64,000 nt of DNA from Thamnidium elegans (GCA_025201345.1 JAIXMG010000037.1:62001-126000), one strand, 5' to 3'; counted from the stretch's first letter, positions 33,245 through 45,700 are shown. Made by a program: numbers and translations. Notes: generated from the letters alone by a model not told the origin.

Positions 33245-34162
33245 TTATTTGCTACCAGCAGTAACTGATTTAGACTTTTTGGTGGACTTCTTGGTTGACT
33301 TCTTGGTAGTCTTCTTGGTAGTCTTCTTGGTAGTCTTCTTGGTAGTCTTCTTGATAGTCTTCTTGGTAGTCTTCTTGGTAGTCTTTTTGAACCTTTTGTC
33401 AGATTTTTTACCTTGGGCATCAGCTTTAGGAACAGAATGACAACGAACTGAGCCTTCAACGCCTTCACCACGAGTAGGATATCCAACGCAAACGGCAGAA
33501 GGTCTCTTGGTGCTAGTCTTTACTACTTTCTTGGTCGTACTATTCTTTTTCGTAGTCTTTTTCGTAGTCTTTTTCGTAGTCTTTTTGGTGGTCTTTTTGG
33601 TGGGCTTTTTAATGGTAATGTAACCTAAAATTAATTGAATTTTTTAGTTTTAATTCCGTTCAAAAAAAAAAACGAGGGAATACCTGCAAAGGAAAGATCT
33701 TTATCGCTAGGTCCTGCTTCGATTACACTATAAAAAAAATATGGTTATTAAGAATTATATTAATTAAAAAAAAAAACGTGATTCGTACTATTTCTTTGCC
33801 TTGATACTGGAAGGAATCGTCCAAGAATAAGTTCCCAAAGAAGGGTCGACATTATCAGCAATTAAACCATTGACGGTTAAAGATTGCGGTGGACCTGAAG
33901 CATATAAAAGTCTAATAGAGCTATTGGTAACTTCGTTTACGTCCCTATATATATATAAAGTAAGTTTCAATATACTTTTTTTTTTTTTTTTTTTTTTTTT
34001 TATTAAAAAAAAAAGTCGTATGATATACCATTTAATTTGAACAGTAGATCCGATTTCCCAAGTATCCTTGGGTTCGGGTGTAGTGATTGAAACGGAACTG
34101 GCAAAGACTAATTCTAATGCTGCAGTAAGAGTCAAAAAGATAGCTGAAGATTTAAACATCAT
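33245..34162 (-). CDS. secreted Kre9/Knh1-like wall protein with Lys-Thr repeats
   Basis: There are four exons: 34029-34162, 33789-33944, 33684-33727 and 33245-33624 (237 aa). A signal peptide (FKSSAIFLTLTAALELVFA) precedes a beta-sandwich domain of the Ser-Thr-rich GPI-anchored/Kre9-Knh1 family (PF10342): ITTPEPKDTWEIGSTVQIKW, IRLLYASG, LGTYSWTIPSSI and FAGYITI. The C-terminal half consists of KTTKK repeats in two blocks around a Cys-containing segment (AVCVGYPTRGEGVEGSVRCH). There is no C-terminal hydrophobic GPI signal. The very basic repeats are unusual for this family and may bind anionic wall polymers or have grown by tandem expansion of 12- and 15-bp DNA units. Confidence 0.8.
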
Positions 34163-34263
34163 ATTTGGAATAATAGTAATAAAAAGGAATGTTTGGAGAG
34201 AGAGAAAAAGAGTGTGCGGGAAGGGAAGAAAAGAAAGGAACAGAGAAGAAAAAGAAATAATGA

Positions 34264-34294
<31 letters not shown>

Positions 34295-34550
34295 TTTAAA
34301 TGAAAAAAAACATACAATAGAAGTGCACGAATATATACAGTGCGGCTGGTAAATTTTGTTCTTAAAAAATAAATGTCAATTATCTAAAAATAAATGGCGC
34401 TACCTAGAAAATGATTGGCCGTTTGTCAGCAAATGATTATCGTTTTCGAAATTTTACTTTGTCGGTTTCATTGTAAGCTTGTATGCGGTTGGCCTCAGTC
34501 TACACATAAGTGGCTTCAGCTTGTATCTTTCTTGTTTACATATGTAGCTG
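34163..34550. other. upstream region of the Kre9-like gene
   Basis: It holds purine-rich and poly-A sequence (34264-34291) and no gene. The ORF at 34068-34352 on the plus strand overlaps the antisense of exon 1 and is a shadow. Confidence 0.35.
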
Positions 34551-36043
34551 TTACCGCAAGACGTTTTTGAATTCATCAAATAACTTAGGCTGATAGGTAC
34601 TCTCTTGCTTGGCAGTCTCTAGGGTAATGCATATATCTTTGTTAACTTTTTTGAGTGATTTATTAAGTGCAGTTTCTGTTCCTGTTTTTACAGAGAAGGT
34701 ACTCATATTATCACTGGATATATCTACTCCAAAGTTTTTTTTTGCCCTGTTCTTGCACATTCACTTTTCGCTCGTAGCATTTACTTCATTCATCTGAATG
34801 AGAAGTATTCACATTCAAAGCACATCATTAAGGAATTTGCCAATTCAACGAAAATGAATCTCTTGTTTTCAAAATCGTTCTAACCATTAATGGTAGCAGC
34901 AGCTCTTGTCTTTTTCTATCATATCAAGAAAGTCATTTATTCAAGTCTCGGCTGTTGTTAGATCAATAAGACTAACACTTTTTTCCGGCAATACAGAGAA
35001 CAAATATTCTTCAAAAATAGACAGTTTGAACACCTTCTATAATTAAGAGGTGTCCAATTTCAAAAAGAGGGGGTATTCAAACTGTTCAGTAGCTCTTAAC
35101 TTTTTTAATTAGAGATGAAGTTTTTTATTCAAATTGCTAATACCACTAATTGTTTTTTTTTGTCTTTGTCAGGTAAACATTGGGAGAACCTGCTTCGTTA
35201 TTCCCATCGTCTGTATTATTAACGTTAATGTCAGAAAAAAGTTTAGTGATTGCTGCTGGAAGAACTATCTCTTCGAGCTGTATTTGGCGGCAGCTCCAGG
35301 AATACAATGCGTCAAGTGTTTCTAGAAAATCGGGCAACTGAAACAAATATTCTGGCATTGAGAGGGACAGCAATCTTTTTTACGGCGAAGGCGTATCCTT
35401 TGGGTCCTATATATGACACGTATTTGCTTACTATATAATTAAAATAGTTTGCAATAAGCTATTTACCAGCCCAATATATGCTCATTGTGCACAAATGCTT
35501 TGCATCTCTTTCTAGCAAAGGTAATTCGTGGAGCTTGCTCAAGATTGCGTTATTCATTCTTATATTCTTGGTCTGCTGAGCGATCAACTGTTCAAGGGTG
35601 TTTTTTTTTGCGTTTCCATTCATTTGTGGACAACTCAATGTTTTTGGATGATAACAAAAGATCAATGAGGCGCCCAAAACCGCCGTTGAGTGGGATGGTA
35701 TCTCCATAGATATTTTCATGATTATTTGCTATTACTTTACTTGTTTTGCAAGTTGTTTCACCGCTATGTTTGATTCATCAAAAAGTGAGAAATCATAACT
35801 ATATTGTTTTTATTGCTTACTCTATCAGATCAATACTTAAGTTGTTCAACATCAAGTCCAGTACCATGGCAACTTTGCGATAAGAAGTCATCTCAGACTC
35901 GTTGCTCTTTGCTGCTGTCCTGGCATCAACAATCACGTTTCTAGCCACTGTCTCTAGTATATCGAGTAGGACGATTTTTTTTTTCATCTTCTGCATTTAT
36001 TGCCTTTAGCTTCTCGGTTGTTATGTTGACTCTAAGTTGTTAA
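34551..36043 (-). pseudogene. relic of an unknown multicopy protein family (C-terminal half)
   Basis: Minus-strand fragments in several frames are separated by stops and frameshifts: VARNVIVDARTAAKSNESE with SYRKVAMVLDLMLNN (about 35830-35980), SLIFCYHPKTLSCPQMNGN leading to QQTKNIRMNNAILSKL (35459-35719), a GYAFAVKKI block (about 35390) and DFLETLDALYSWSCRQIQ (35146-35373). From memory, this order resembles a large family of uncharacterised proteins expanded in Mucoromycota; I cannot verify that here and no function is known to me. The piece at 34551-34760 may belong to the same relic. A MITE sits at its 5' side (36048). Confidence 0.5.
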
Positions 36044-36047
36044 TTAA

Positions 36048-36481
36048 TTCTTGGTACACCACCATTTACACCACCAGCGCCAATTTAGCGAAATTCCTGC
36101 ATCGACACCACCATATCATAAGGAAATATTTAGATATTTGATAATATAAAAGGTATTTGCTTGTATATGAATTCATTGTTAAAAAAAAAGGCGGAATAAA
36201 TAAGTGATTTTAATCATGATAAAAAGGGGTTTATTTAACTATGATAAAATGGGGTTTATTCAACTATGATAAAAAGGATTTATTTAATCATCGTGATATT
36301 TATATTACAATTTCCTTTCTCGCGATATTAAAGTCGTTTTTACATGTAAAGTACCTGTTATTGTAAATGGTGGTGCATAAAAAAAATAAAAAACTTGTTT
36401 TTTACCTGTCATTTGTTGTAGGTGCACCAAAAATTACGTCATAAATTGGCGCTGGTGGTGTAAATGGTGGTGTACCAAGAA
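36048..36481. mobile_element. TTAA-flanked MITE, copy 1
   Basis: This 434-bp element has near-perfect terminal inverted repeats of about 40 bp: TTCTTGGTACACCACCATT at the left and its complement at 36440-36481. It is flanked by TTAA at 36044-36047 and 36482-36485. Inside are three tandem units of about 23 bp built on ATGATAAAAAGGGGTTTATT (36220-36290). A partial internal copy of the terminus lies at 36365-36385. It has no ORF. A diverged copy lies at 53666-54011 in the opposite orientation. TTAA flanks suggest a piggyBac-like mobiliser, but the ends do not start with CCY, so the superfamily is open. Confidence 0.75.
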
Positions 36482-36485
36482 TTAA

Positions 36486-37577
36486 AAAAGAAAGTGTTTT
36501 CGGGTCTCGTCCGGATCAAATGTTACTTATATTTGGCTACTGATTGTTGAATAATATAAGTCCTCTATTATAGAAGACAAATTATATAGATCAACCTGAA
36601 TTAAGTAGGGAGAGATCATCCACTGGGACAAGTATTATTTTAATGGGTAAAGAGATCATCGGTGCGTCTTTGTTTGCTACTTTATTCAGTGCTAAAATGA
36701 CTATGTTGCTAGTTGATTCCCGCATTAATTTGTAGTTTTTCTTGATAAAATTATCGGCTATATTTGCAGTTCACCGTCATTTATTCGAATTATCGATATT
36801 TGGATAAAAAGACGACTTCATTACATCTCGCTTCTGAATGCTGAATCAGTTTTAGGCTCAATTCAATTTGTAACTTGTGCAAGTTTGAATGGAGGAGTTC
36901 GCCATGTATGCTTATTGTCGTATTTGAGGATTACTGAGAGAAGATCACATATAAAAGTTACCTTACAAACACTTGAACAAAAATGTAAAGCAGTTCATAT
37001 TCCAACATATGTCAAAATATTAATTATAATATGATCACACAGCAGAAGTAATAACAATTACTAAATAAAACCTACGAAATAACTACTAGTGATATAGAAA
37101 GTAGCTTACTTATTTAAGACCTAGTCATATAATTATTACTCGACGTTATATTTTTATTCTATTTGGTGAATAAATTAGTATATGTTATTAGAATAATAGC
37201 TGTATGACAATAAAGGGTATACAAATAATATTATAGCAGGGTGTATTATTCCACCACCAGATTATTGAGTTAGGAGACAGTATGTCTAAAGCTAGTAACT
37301 GATTATGTGGGAATTGACAGAAATGATTACTTTTATACTATGTCGATCAATGCTCAATTGTGTGATAAACTAAACAATGTTATACATTTCTAAACAGGGA
37401 TTATACCCATTTAATATATTCAGAACTTCTGAGAACGCAATAACTACTTGATAGCTTATAGTAAAAAGGTAACCTGATGTTAAGGCACACAAAAGAGAAA
37501 TCCAACAGCCTATCGGATGACCAGATAAAATAAAGTATTGGGCAGGACTTCTCTGGATATGCAGAATTAGGAAAGTA
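36486..37577. other. degraded spacer
   Basis: About 1.1 kb of A+T-rich sequence without ORF above 60 codons. It may include remains of a second copy of the unknown family, because the 245-bp repeat that follows a coding relic at 54856 also occurs just downstream (37878), but no coding could be read. Confidence 0.35.
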
Positions 37578-37750
37578 CAGTAGCGGCTCTATTTAAGAAT
37601 GGCCAAAATTCTCAGAAAAACCACCCTTAAATCAATTATTAGCGATAATAGTGGTATTAAAGCGGGGGACAGAAGAAGGTGTCCTGGAGAAATCCACCCT
37701 TAAATAAAGCCTACCCTTAAATCGAACACCCTTAAATAGAGCCGCTACTG
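37578..37750. mobile_element. short pogo/Tc1-like MITE
   Basis: This 173-bp element has 20-bp terminal inverted repeats starting CAGTAGCGGCTCTATTT and is flanked by TA on both sides (37576-37577 and 37751-37752). The CAGT start and TA duplication fit the Tc1/mariner/pogo group. CCCTTAAAT (complement ATTTAAGGG) recurs at least five times inside, next to both ends. Confidence 0.8.
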
Positions 37751-37877
37751 TATAGGATTAAAAATCAGATTGTTTGTAATACTACTCTCAATTACCCTGT
37801 ATGACAGGTAAATAAGAGATAAAATATATAAATACCATTAGAATTGTAGCAGTAGATGAGAGATCATATTTTTCTTA

Positions 37878-38123
37878 ACAAATGAATAGATTTTAGAAAA
37901 AATAATGATACAAATGAGATGAGAATGCTCATACCTTACTAAAATTCAGAACACACGGAAGAAGAAACTGCTTTTAAAAAGGAGACAATATATTAGAGTG
38001 TATGAATAGATAAAAACAATTTTACAAAGACGCGTGAATATTACCATACTGAAAACCACACTACACGTGGTGATACATGCATTTCATGGCCTGTTGATTA
38101 AAGAATAGTTAATAAAGTGTTAT
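37878..38123 (+). repeat. 245-bp dispersed repeat, copy 1
   Basis: It starts ACAAATGAATAGATTTTAG and ends AATAAAGTGT. It matches 54856-55095 over the whole length with scattered substitutions and small gaps. In copy 2 it begins exactly at the stop codon of a coding relic, so it is probably a 3' UTR or adjacent intron of the unknown family. Confidence 0.75.
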
Positions 38124-38423
38124 GTTTAATAGTTGAAAAAAAAAAGATAATATATAAAAAAGAAGGTAAAAAAAAAGTGGTAAAAAAATAAAAATATGCG
38201 AAATGAGTAGATAATAATGAATATCTTTAGTTTTTCGTTTGTGGGTAGCACTTGACGCGCCCGGTTGTTATTATCAGACATAATACTTGAAGAAAGTAAA
38301 ACCTGATGTATTCAAGTAATATTAAAGTAATATAATTTATACATAATTTTATACAAGTGTGATACCTGTTATCAACTTACATAAAAGTATATACAGATAT
38401 AATGTTAGCTACATATTACTTTA

Positions 38424-39401
38424 ACGGTTTTCTTAGGGACCACGGCGCAAATCATTTGGACCAAGGCGGTGTGTACATAAGGTGTCTTGGATCGAGTACC
38501 CCACGTTGCGAAAATAACTGCGTGCACTTCCGTGGCCCGAGAAAGTTTTGGTTCCTGAACTGCGTCAAAACAAAAGTTTAAAAGCTCAATGAAGATAGGT
38601 ATAGGAATGTAAAGAAAGATATGCTCGTAGAATGTGAATCCAACAAGAACATGTATGTAAAGATTTTGGTTTCGACGTTGTCAGCCTAGAAAGGAGCATA
38701 AAATTAGATATGTATGAGTATAGAAGAACGATCATGTCTATTTGGTTTGACTATCCTGACTGTGTTCAAGTTGTTGCGGATACTTACAGCATACCTATAT
38801 GTACATATCCCGACGCCGGGAATAAAAGACGTCTTTATGAACCACTCACTTCAGGTTCCTGTAGAACCAAAAGTAAAAGTACGGCCATACCGCCTTCAAA
38901 ATATAAAAAATGCACTCTGGTTGACTGTCGAGTTCGGCCATAGACGTATATCATATCCTTCTGTTAGCCATATGTACTTCCGCGTAGACGAATCCTATGC
39001 TACGTTGCTTAAATCGACATGGAATCTCTTTTGGCAATTTACCAAACATACAGAAGATAAGCCTTTTGACGCAGAAAAAGACGAGCTTGTTGTAATCGAA
39101 TCTTCCGATGAAGAATAATAATTTTTTTTCTCTTAATAAACTATATTTTATTTACCTTATTTCCTTTATATTTTCAGAGAAAGATAATAAAATACGAAGT
39201 ATAGTATGAATACGAGACATAAAAAATGGTTTTAAATATTTTATGGTGTGTATAAGTAATATAAAATAACAAAAATAACAAACAACTCTAAAGTTTTAGT
39301 TTTCTTTGTTAACGGGAGTGCACGTAGTTATTTTTCGCAACGCGGGGTGCGCGATCTAAGGCACCTTATGTACACACCGTCGTGGTCCCTAAGAAAACCG
39401 T
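38424..39401. mobile_element. TIR element A, CTTAGGGACCAC family
   Basis: This 978-bp element is flanked by TA (38422-38423 and 39402-39403). The termini ACGGTTTTCTTAGGGACCAC are inverted at both ends, and homology between the two ends extends about 110 bp inward (GTGTGTACATAAGGTG, TTGCGAAAA and GTGCAC blocks), with about 20 extra bases in the left arm. One 134-codon ORF (38714-39118) occupies the centre. The same termini delimit a second element at 46597-47298. TA duplication suggests the Tc1/mariner group, but the terminal sequence is not one I can place. Confidence 0.8.
38714..39118 (+). CDS. hypothetical protein carried by TIR element A
   Basis: This is an ORF of 134 codons, starting MSIEERSC and ending in an acidic tail, VVIESSDEE. 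It lies entirely between the terminal repeats and reads outward through the middle of the element. It has no transposase hallmarks (no DDE/D pattern, no helix-turn-helix I can see). A second overlapping frame (38710-38943) is probably a shadow. It could be a captured host gene fragment or an accessory protein. Confidence 0.4.
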   Translation: MSIEERSCLFGLTILTVFKLLRILTAYLYVHIPTPGIKDVFMNHSLQVPVEPKVKVRPYRLQNIKNALWLTVEFGHRRISYPSVSHMYFRVDESYATLLKSTWNLFWQFTKHTEDKPFDAEKDELVVIESSDEE

Positions 39402-39480
39402 TACTTTAATCCCTCTGTACTACGTTATAACGATTGATAAATATGTGTATAACAAAGCATGTCGTAACAGTTAAAAGTGG

Positions 39481-41251
39481 TACAATGCACTTGCTTCTCT
39501 TGCCAATATTTCTGCTCAAAATTTAGTTCACCATGTTTCTGAAAATTATACAAATACACTTCGAAACTATATAGAAATCGGATTAAAAGAAGTCTTCGTA
39601 AGCATCATACATTAACAGAAAAGAGAAAAAGAGAAGAAAAAAAAACTAACCTTTTCATTTTTATGGCTCTAGAATTTGAATGCAAGTGATATTAATACAT
39701 TCTGCCAATATGTTTTTAATAATTCTGTTAACTCATCCATCGGTGTAACATGGCTAGAAACCTTACAAAACACACCTGATAATATCACTTTAGTCTACAC
39801 TATTATCGGTGCAAGTAGAATTACAAACGAACCTGTCGCCATGACTTTGATAGCTACTAATCCGGGAATTCTTCTGCAACACATGTATCAAATGTTGCTC
39901 TATTTTGAAGCATTCAATAATGACAATATCCGAACTTTCAACGAGGTCCAGACAGAAGCATCGTACGCATAGATGAAGCAAGTCTTGAGCAGAAATGATC
40001 TTTTTAAAGTATTGAACAGAAAAAAAAAGAAACAGGTTGTCATTCTTGGCTTTTATATCTATAGGTGATAACGTTAACTTTGAAAATGCCTTAAGATCGG
40101 ACGTTGCTCAATATGAATACATTGTGGATCTAATACAAACAATACGCAACCAAATTCTTAATTCCAAAATTTACCTAGACGACAATAATGAGAATCGTTT
40201 AAGTATAAGAATTCAAGATTGTTTCAGACCTGATATCGTGCTATCTATAAAACAATACAAGCTTTTCTTTCTCGTTCTAATATATTCATTCACTCGCAAA
40301 TATGTAGAAATAGATATTGCGCATTTAAGATCTTTATTGCTTAAAATTCAAAGAGAAACCCAAATACCAATGGATATATTAAATTGAAATTGAAATCGAA
40401 ATAATGACGAAAATGAGCTGAATATTACACTCGCGCAGGGTTCAAAAAAAACAAACCTACATATTCTAAATTACAAAACGCGAATCTCCAATTTCAAGAA
40501 GCAGAACAACGAATTACAACTCATAAAACTGCTAATTTAGAAAGATTCATGGAATATGTTCATTCCGTTTAAAACAATTTAGATATCCTTCTTCAATTTT
40601 ATGACCATTGTTTTACTGCGTTAAGGTTTTTAAATTACATAGGTAGACAACGTGCCAATGCAGAAATGGTGAATATATTCGTGAATGGAGATAAAAAGTA
40701 CTTGAGGCGGGAATTCAAACAGACTGGTAGAGACAAAAAGAGAGGAAATCCCAAGAAGAAAAGAAAAAAACGAAGACCAGTAAAAAAAGAAAAGGGAAAG
40801 GGGAAGGCAAAACTAAAGAAAAGAAAACTGAGACCGTTTGAACCAGATAACCGAATACCTTTGGTAGCCCTTGGGGATGCTGTTTTTCCTACGAGTATGA
40901 AAGGAACAATTCCTGGTTTGGCACGTCGTTTGGTGACGGTATTGAAAAAAGCTAAGGATGAAGGTCTTTTGGTGACTGTCTCAGTTACATAGTACATGAC
41001 TTCTAAGGTAAGCGAACATAACTTAAGTAATTATTTTCTACATAATATTTAAATAGACTTGTTCCAATTGCTCTGGAAACAATACAGAGAATGTCAGAAT
41101 CGACGGTGCTTCTTTGTTTGATGTGTTGCATTACTTAAATCAATCCTGCAATACCTTATGGCAAAGGGATATCAACGCTTCCCGAAACATGCATTCCATT
41201 TCCTGGAATGTAATTATAAATCACGAAGTTTCTTCAAGATTCCCAAGATAA
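39481..41251 (+). pseudogene. Fanzor (TnpB-like RNA-guided nuclease) relic, copy 1
   Basis: It is recognised from its C-terminal half: ANLERFMEYVHSV (about 40535), LLQFYDHCFTALRFLNYIG and QRANAEMVNIFVNGDKKY (40580-40705), a Lys/Arg-rich linker, ALGDAVFPTSMKG (40868-40905), VTVSV-stop-YMTSK (40970-41007), an intron 41008-41056, then TCSNC, SCNTLWQRDINASRNM and a stop at 41249. In Fanzors the segment before YMTSK should read DEY; here the aspartate and glutamate are lost and a stop (40990-40992) stands in their place. Another stop interrupts VHSV-NNLD (40570-40572). The upstream reading frames (39481-40387, with an intron-like 39599-39675) are weaker and no RuvC-I motif was found. It is inactive by inspection. 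Confidence 0.8.
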
Positions 41252-41730
41252 TAATACCCTTCTCAAGTCCTAGTATCAAAAATTAGTTGACGTTTACAAT
41301 GTAAGTTTACATTTTTAGAATATCTGATACTGAAAACAAAAAACTGACTTGCCTATTTTATAACATTAATGCCTAGGCGTGTACAATGCCTTAAAAACTC
41401 TAAACTAAATCAAGTCCATTTCAGTTTTTTGGTCGATCTTTGTATATTACTGTGTAACATGCAATATTCAATTCTCGGTTCTATCACCGACAAGAAGCGG
41501 GTAAAAAGTAGGTTCTTTTTTTCACTTAAAAATAAATCTATTAAATTCACAGTTACTAGTTTAAATAAGAACTTTATAATGTAATAAATGTGATTTTTAA
41601 TTATTCAATAGCGTCATTAAGTACTCCTTATTATTGTTCGATATATATTTTTATATAAAAAAAAAAAACTACATCTTTTCTTCTTTTTTTTTTTTATTGT
41701 TTTCTTAATTATATTGGGTCAGACAATAGA
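41252..41730. other. spacer before the GPI-type protein gene
   Basis: No credible gene. The ORF at 41369-41584 has no family features. T-rich tracts at 41660-41710 probably belong to the promoter of the next gene. Confidence 0.35.
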
Positions 41731-42609
41731 ATGCGTGGTGATAGTATAATCATTTTATTAGTTGTAGTCACGATGGTTGCCCAGGTCGCTTGGGCCCGTT
41801 GTATCTGTGACCCTGCGGATACGCTGTGCTTGGATAGTTGTGGTAGGTTAATTGTGATACAAGAAATATATGTATATAATATAAATAGATTTTGTATTTA
41901 ATATTTTCTCCATGTGTTAAATTATCTAAATTTGAATAAAAAAGTGAACAGTGCTAGAGACTGTATAGAAGGATGTGATGGAAAAAGTGGTGATTCTTGC
42001 TTTACTAGTTGCATTAATGTTCACTGGCCTGGTGCTACTTTTGAAGATGCCGGTATTGTTGAACCAGTCACTTCACAAATCATTAGTAAAAAAACAGAGA
42101 GAACTCCTACTACAAACCATATGGTTTCATTCCCTACTACGACAAATGCGGTAGGTCCATTACCAACTGCAGCAGCTGCTACTACTGGCCCTGCAGATGA
42201 TTTAATTCCTTTTTTAATGTCAATATTTGGCGGTTTATCCGGCCCCTCTTCAAGTTTAGTTGCTGCTGTACCATCTGCTTTACCTAGTGTTTTAACTTTA
42301 GATAGTAGCGGTATACTAAATGTATCTTCAATTACTAGTCAGTTTTCTATAAGTACATTAATTCCATCTTTTACCACTAGTAAGTTTGGATGTATTTTTT
42401 TTTTTTTTTTTTTTTTTTTGCCGAGTTAAATTGACAATATTTATAATATAGCTCATACAACCGTAACTAGTCTAGTTACAGTTACTCCGAACCCAATCTC
42501 CGTTTCAGCTACCAATAATAACAATACTTCACATGGTATCAAAAACCGCATTGATCCATGGGCTCTCATTATTACTTTTTTTTTCTCTTATTTACAACAT
42601 TTAGTTTAG
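41731..42609 (+). CDS. secreted Cys-rich, Ser/Thr-rich protein, probably GPI-anchored
   Basis: There are three exons: 41731-41846, 41952-42379 and 42452-42609 (233 aa). A signal peptide (MRGDSIIILLVVVTMVAQVAWA) is followed by a compact Cys-rich region (about residues 23-62; eleven or so cysteines, CICDPADTLCLDSCG and CIEGCDGKSGDSCFTSC). A long Ser/Thr/Pro/Ala stretch (70-205) would be heavily O-mannosylated. The C-terminal hydrophobic segment (PWALIITFFFSYLQHLV) after a hydrophilic spacer resembles a GPI-attachment signal. The first splice uses GTTAAT at 41847, chosen because it keeps the frame into SARDCIEG. The family is unknown to me; a cell-surface role is inferred from the architecture. 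Confidence 0.75.
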
Positions 42610-42723
42610 TATAAAATTGTAAGAAAGTCTTTATTATGTATGTCGAGAATATAAAAGAAGGAAGGGGAGAAATAAAGTGATAAAAAAAAAGGTATTATAT
42701 ACATTAGAGAGAAGAGTTAAGCT

Positions 42724-44123
<1,400 letters not shown>

Positions 44124-44391
44124 ATTATATATAATGTATTTGTTGTTGTTTTTTTATAAAAAGAAAGAACAAGCAGCAAAGAAGAAGAAGAAAAAACGGA
44201 AAAGGTTTGATTTTAAATACAAAGGTTACCCATAACCATTTTCACGTGCAGAACTATTGTGCTACAACGTACCTGAAAGCCCAACAAAAACTTTAAAAAA
44301 AAAGAAGATGAAATATATAATCATGATTAAATACAAATCAAAATATAGTATCGTCACCAGGCAATACTGTGAAATCATGAGATACTTTTTC

Positions 44392-44423
<32 letters not shown>

Positions 44424-45263
44424 GATAATCAAATTTTATATAATACAAATGACACAAACCACGGTACACTTTCTTTTAACGCTATTAAAAAAAAAAAGAT
44501 GACCGGAAGATCAATATCAGAACCCCATTCATGAACGTACTTTAAACTGATTGGACACGCGGTTCCTTACAATCACATACCCTAAGACGGAAGATAAAAA
44601 ATAGAATAACAAAGTAAATAAAAAAGATATTAACATTGTAAAGTTCGGCTGATAATTAAACCATTTTTGTTAAATGTAGCGCCATCCACCCTCACTGAGA
44701 TACTCGACGGATTGGGTTTAAAAGTTTTAGGCTGTTCTCAAGCACAGAGTTGTCTTTTTTTATTTTCTTTGAAGCAGAGTATAATCAAGAGCCTCAAACA
44801 GATTCATACTCATTCTTGCCAATGGCTTTTCCTTGTCCGTCTTTAAAAAAGTACAAACTCATATTATTTCGCTATAAAAAAATGATATAAACTCTAGTAA
44901 AGTAAAAATGCTTACCTATAAATAGTAAATATTATTAGTTCTTAGAGTAAGAAAATGATACGTACCTTTAGAAGTATATAGAGCGGAGATGAAGTAGACA
45001 GAAAACATATAAGTATCTAAATCAGAATAATTAGTATTCCATTTGAAGTGCGCATTTCATTTTACCTTTTTATATATTTAATAGAGCTTATTAGATAACG
45101 GTAGCAATAAGAAAAAAGTTAGCTATTTTTATAAAAGATATACATAAAAAAGTGAGAAAACAAGCCTAAAGTTTTAAAATTAGTAATTCGTATTTAAAAA
45201 CATTTCGGCATATCTACTTATTTGACGTATCTTTAAGCTAACTATATACTTATTTTATAAACT
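44124..45263. other. gene-free interval
   Basis: About 1.1 kb without a recognisable gene; the start is the ECT1 promoter side. A 24-T run lies at 44400-44423. I see no repeat shared with other parts of the window. Confidence 0.4.
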
Positions 45264-45700
45264 ATGTCTAACCAAAGCACATCTAACAATAGCACCCCTT
45301 CCCTTCACTGTTAATAACTGGAGAACGGTACTCAACGGTAGCCAAAGAGCTCTTAACTATCCTTGTGGAGGAAACAAGAAATATTACACTGAAGTAAGAA
45401 ATGTATTAATACATTACAGCATAAATCATCCAGATCAATAACGCGATTAATTAAAAAAAGTGTTATAACCAACAAAACTATAGAAGACATTGTTAGATAT
45501 ATCTAAACGTAAATTATATAAAGATTAATCCAGTGGTATTAGTAGTATAATGTTAACTGTTCCTTTGGATGGCACTATCTCTGAAGTGGACGTTTCCAGT
45601 GGGATCGATTGGTATTCTTCTGACGTGCAAGTCATTATGGAAGATCCTTCATCAGTTGCCGATGTCGAAGTTGATGAAGACTTGGATGAAAGGTAGTATA
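45264..45700 (+). pseudogene. degraded coding relic of unknown family
   Basis: In plus-strand frames interrupted by stops one can read MSNQSTSNNSTPS, then VLNGSQRALNYPCGGNKKYY with VRNVLIHYSINHPDQ (about 45335-45440), and after stops SSIMLTVPLDGTISEVDVS leading to an acidic end VADVEVDEDLDER (45540-45696). Composition is protein-like and unlike the surrounding spacer. I do not recognise the family. It lies 530 bp upstream of Fanzor copy 3 and could be part of the same mobile unit or unrelated debris. Confidence 0.35.

Noticed and set aside
33249..33600. Regular short direct repeats resembling an array with spacers
   Set aside because: They are in-frame codons for KTTKK repeats in the Kre9-like protein; the unit is 12-15 bp without spacers, so it is not CRISPR.
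35024..35093. Short inverted repeat CAGTTTGAACACC / GGTATTCAAACTG
   Set aside because: It may be a 70-bp MITE or just a hairpin; flanking TA duplications are missing, so it is not called.
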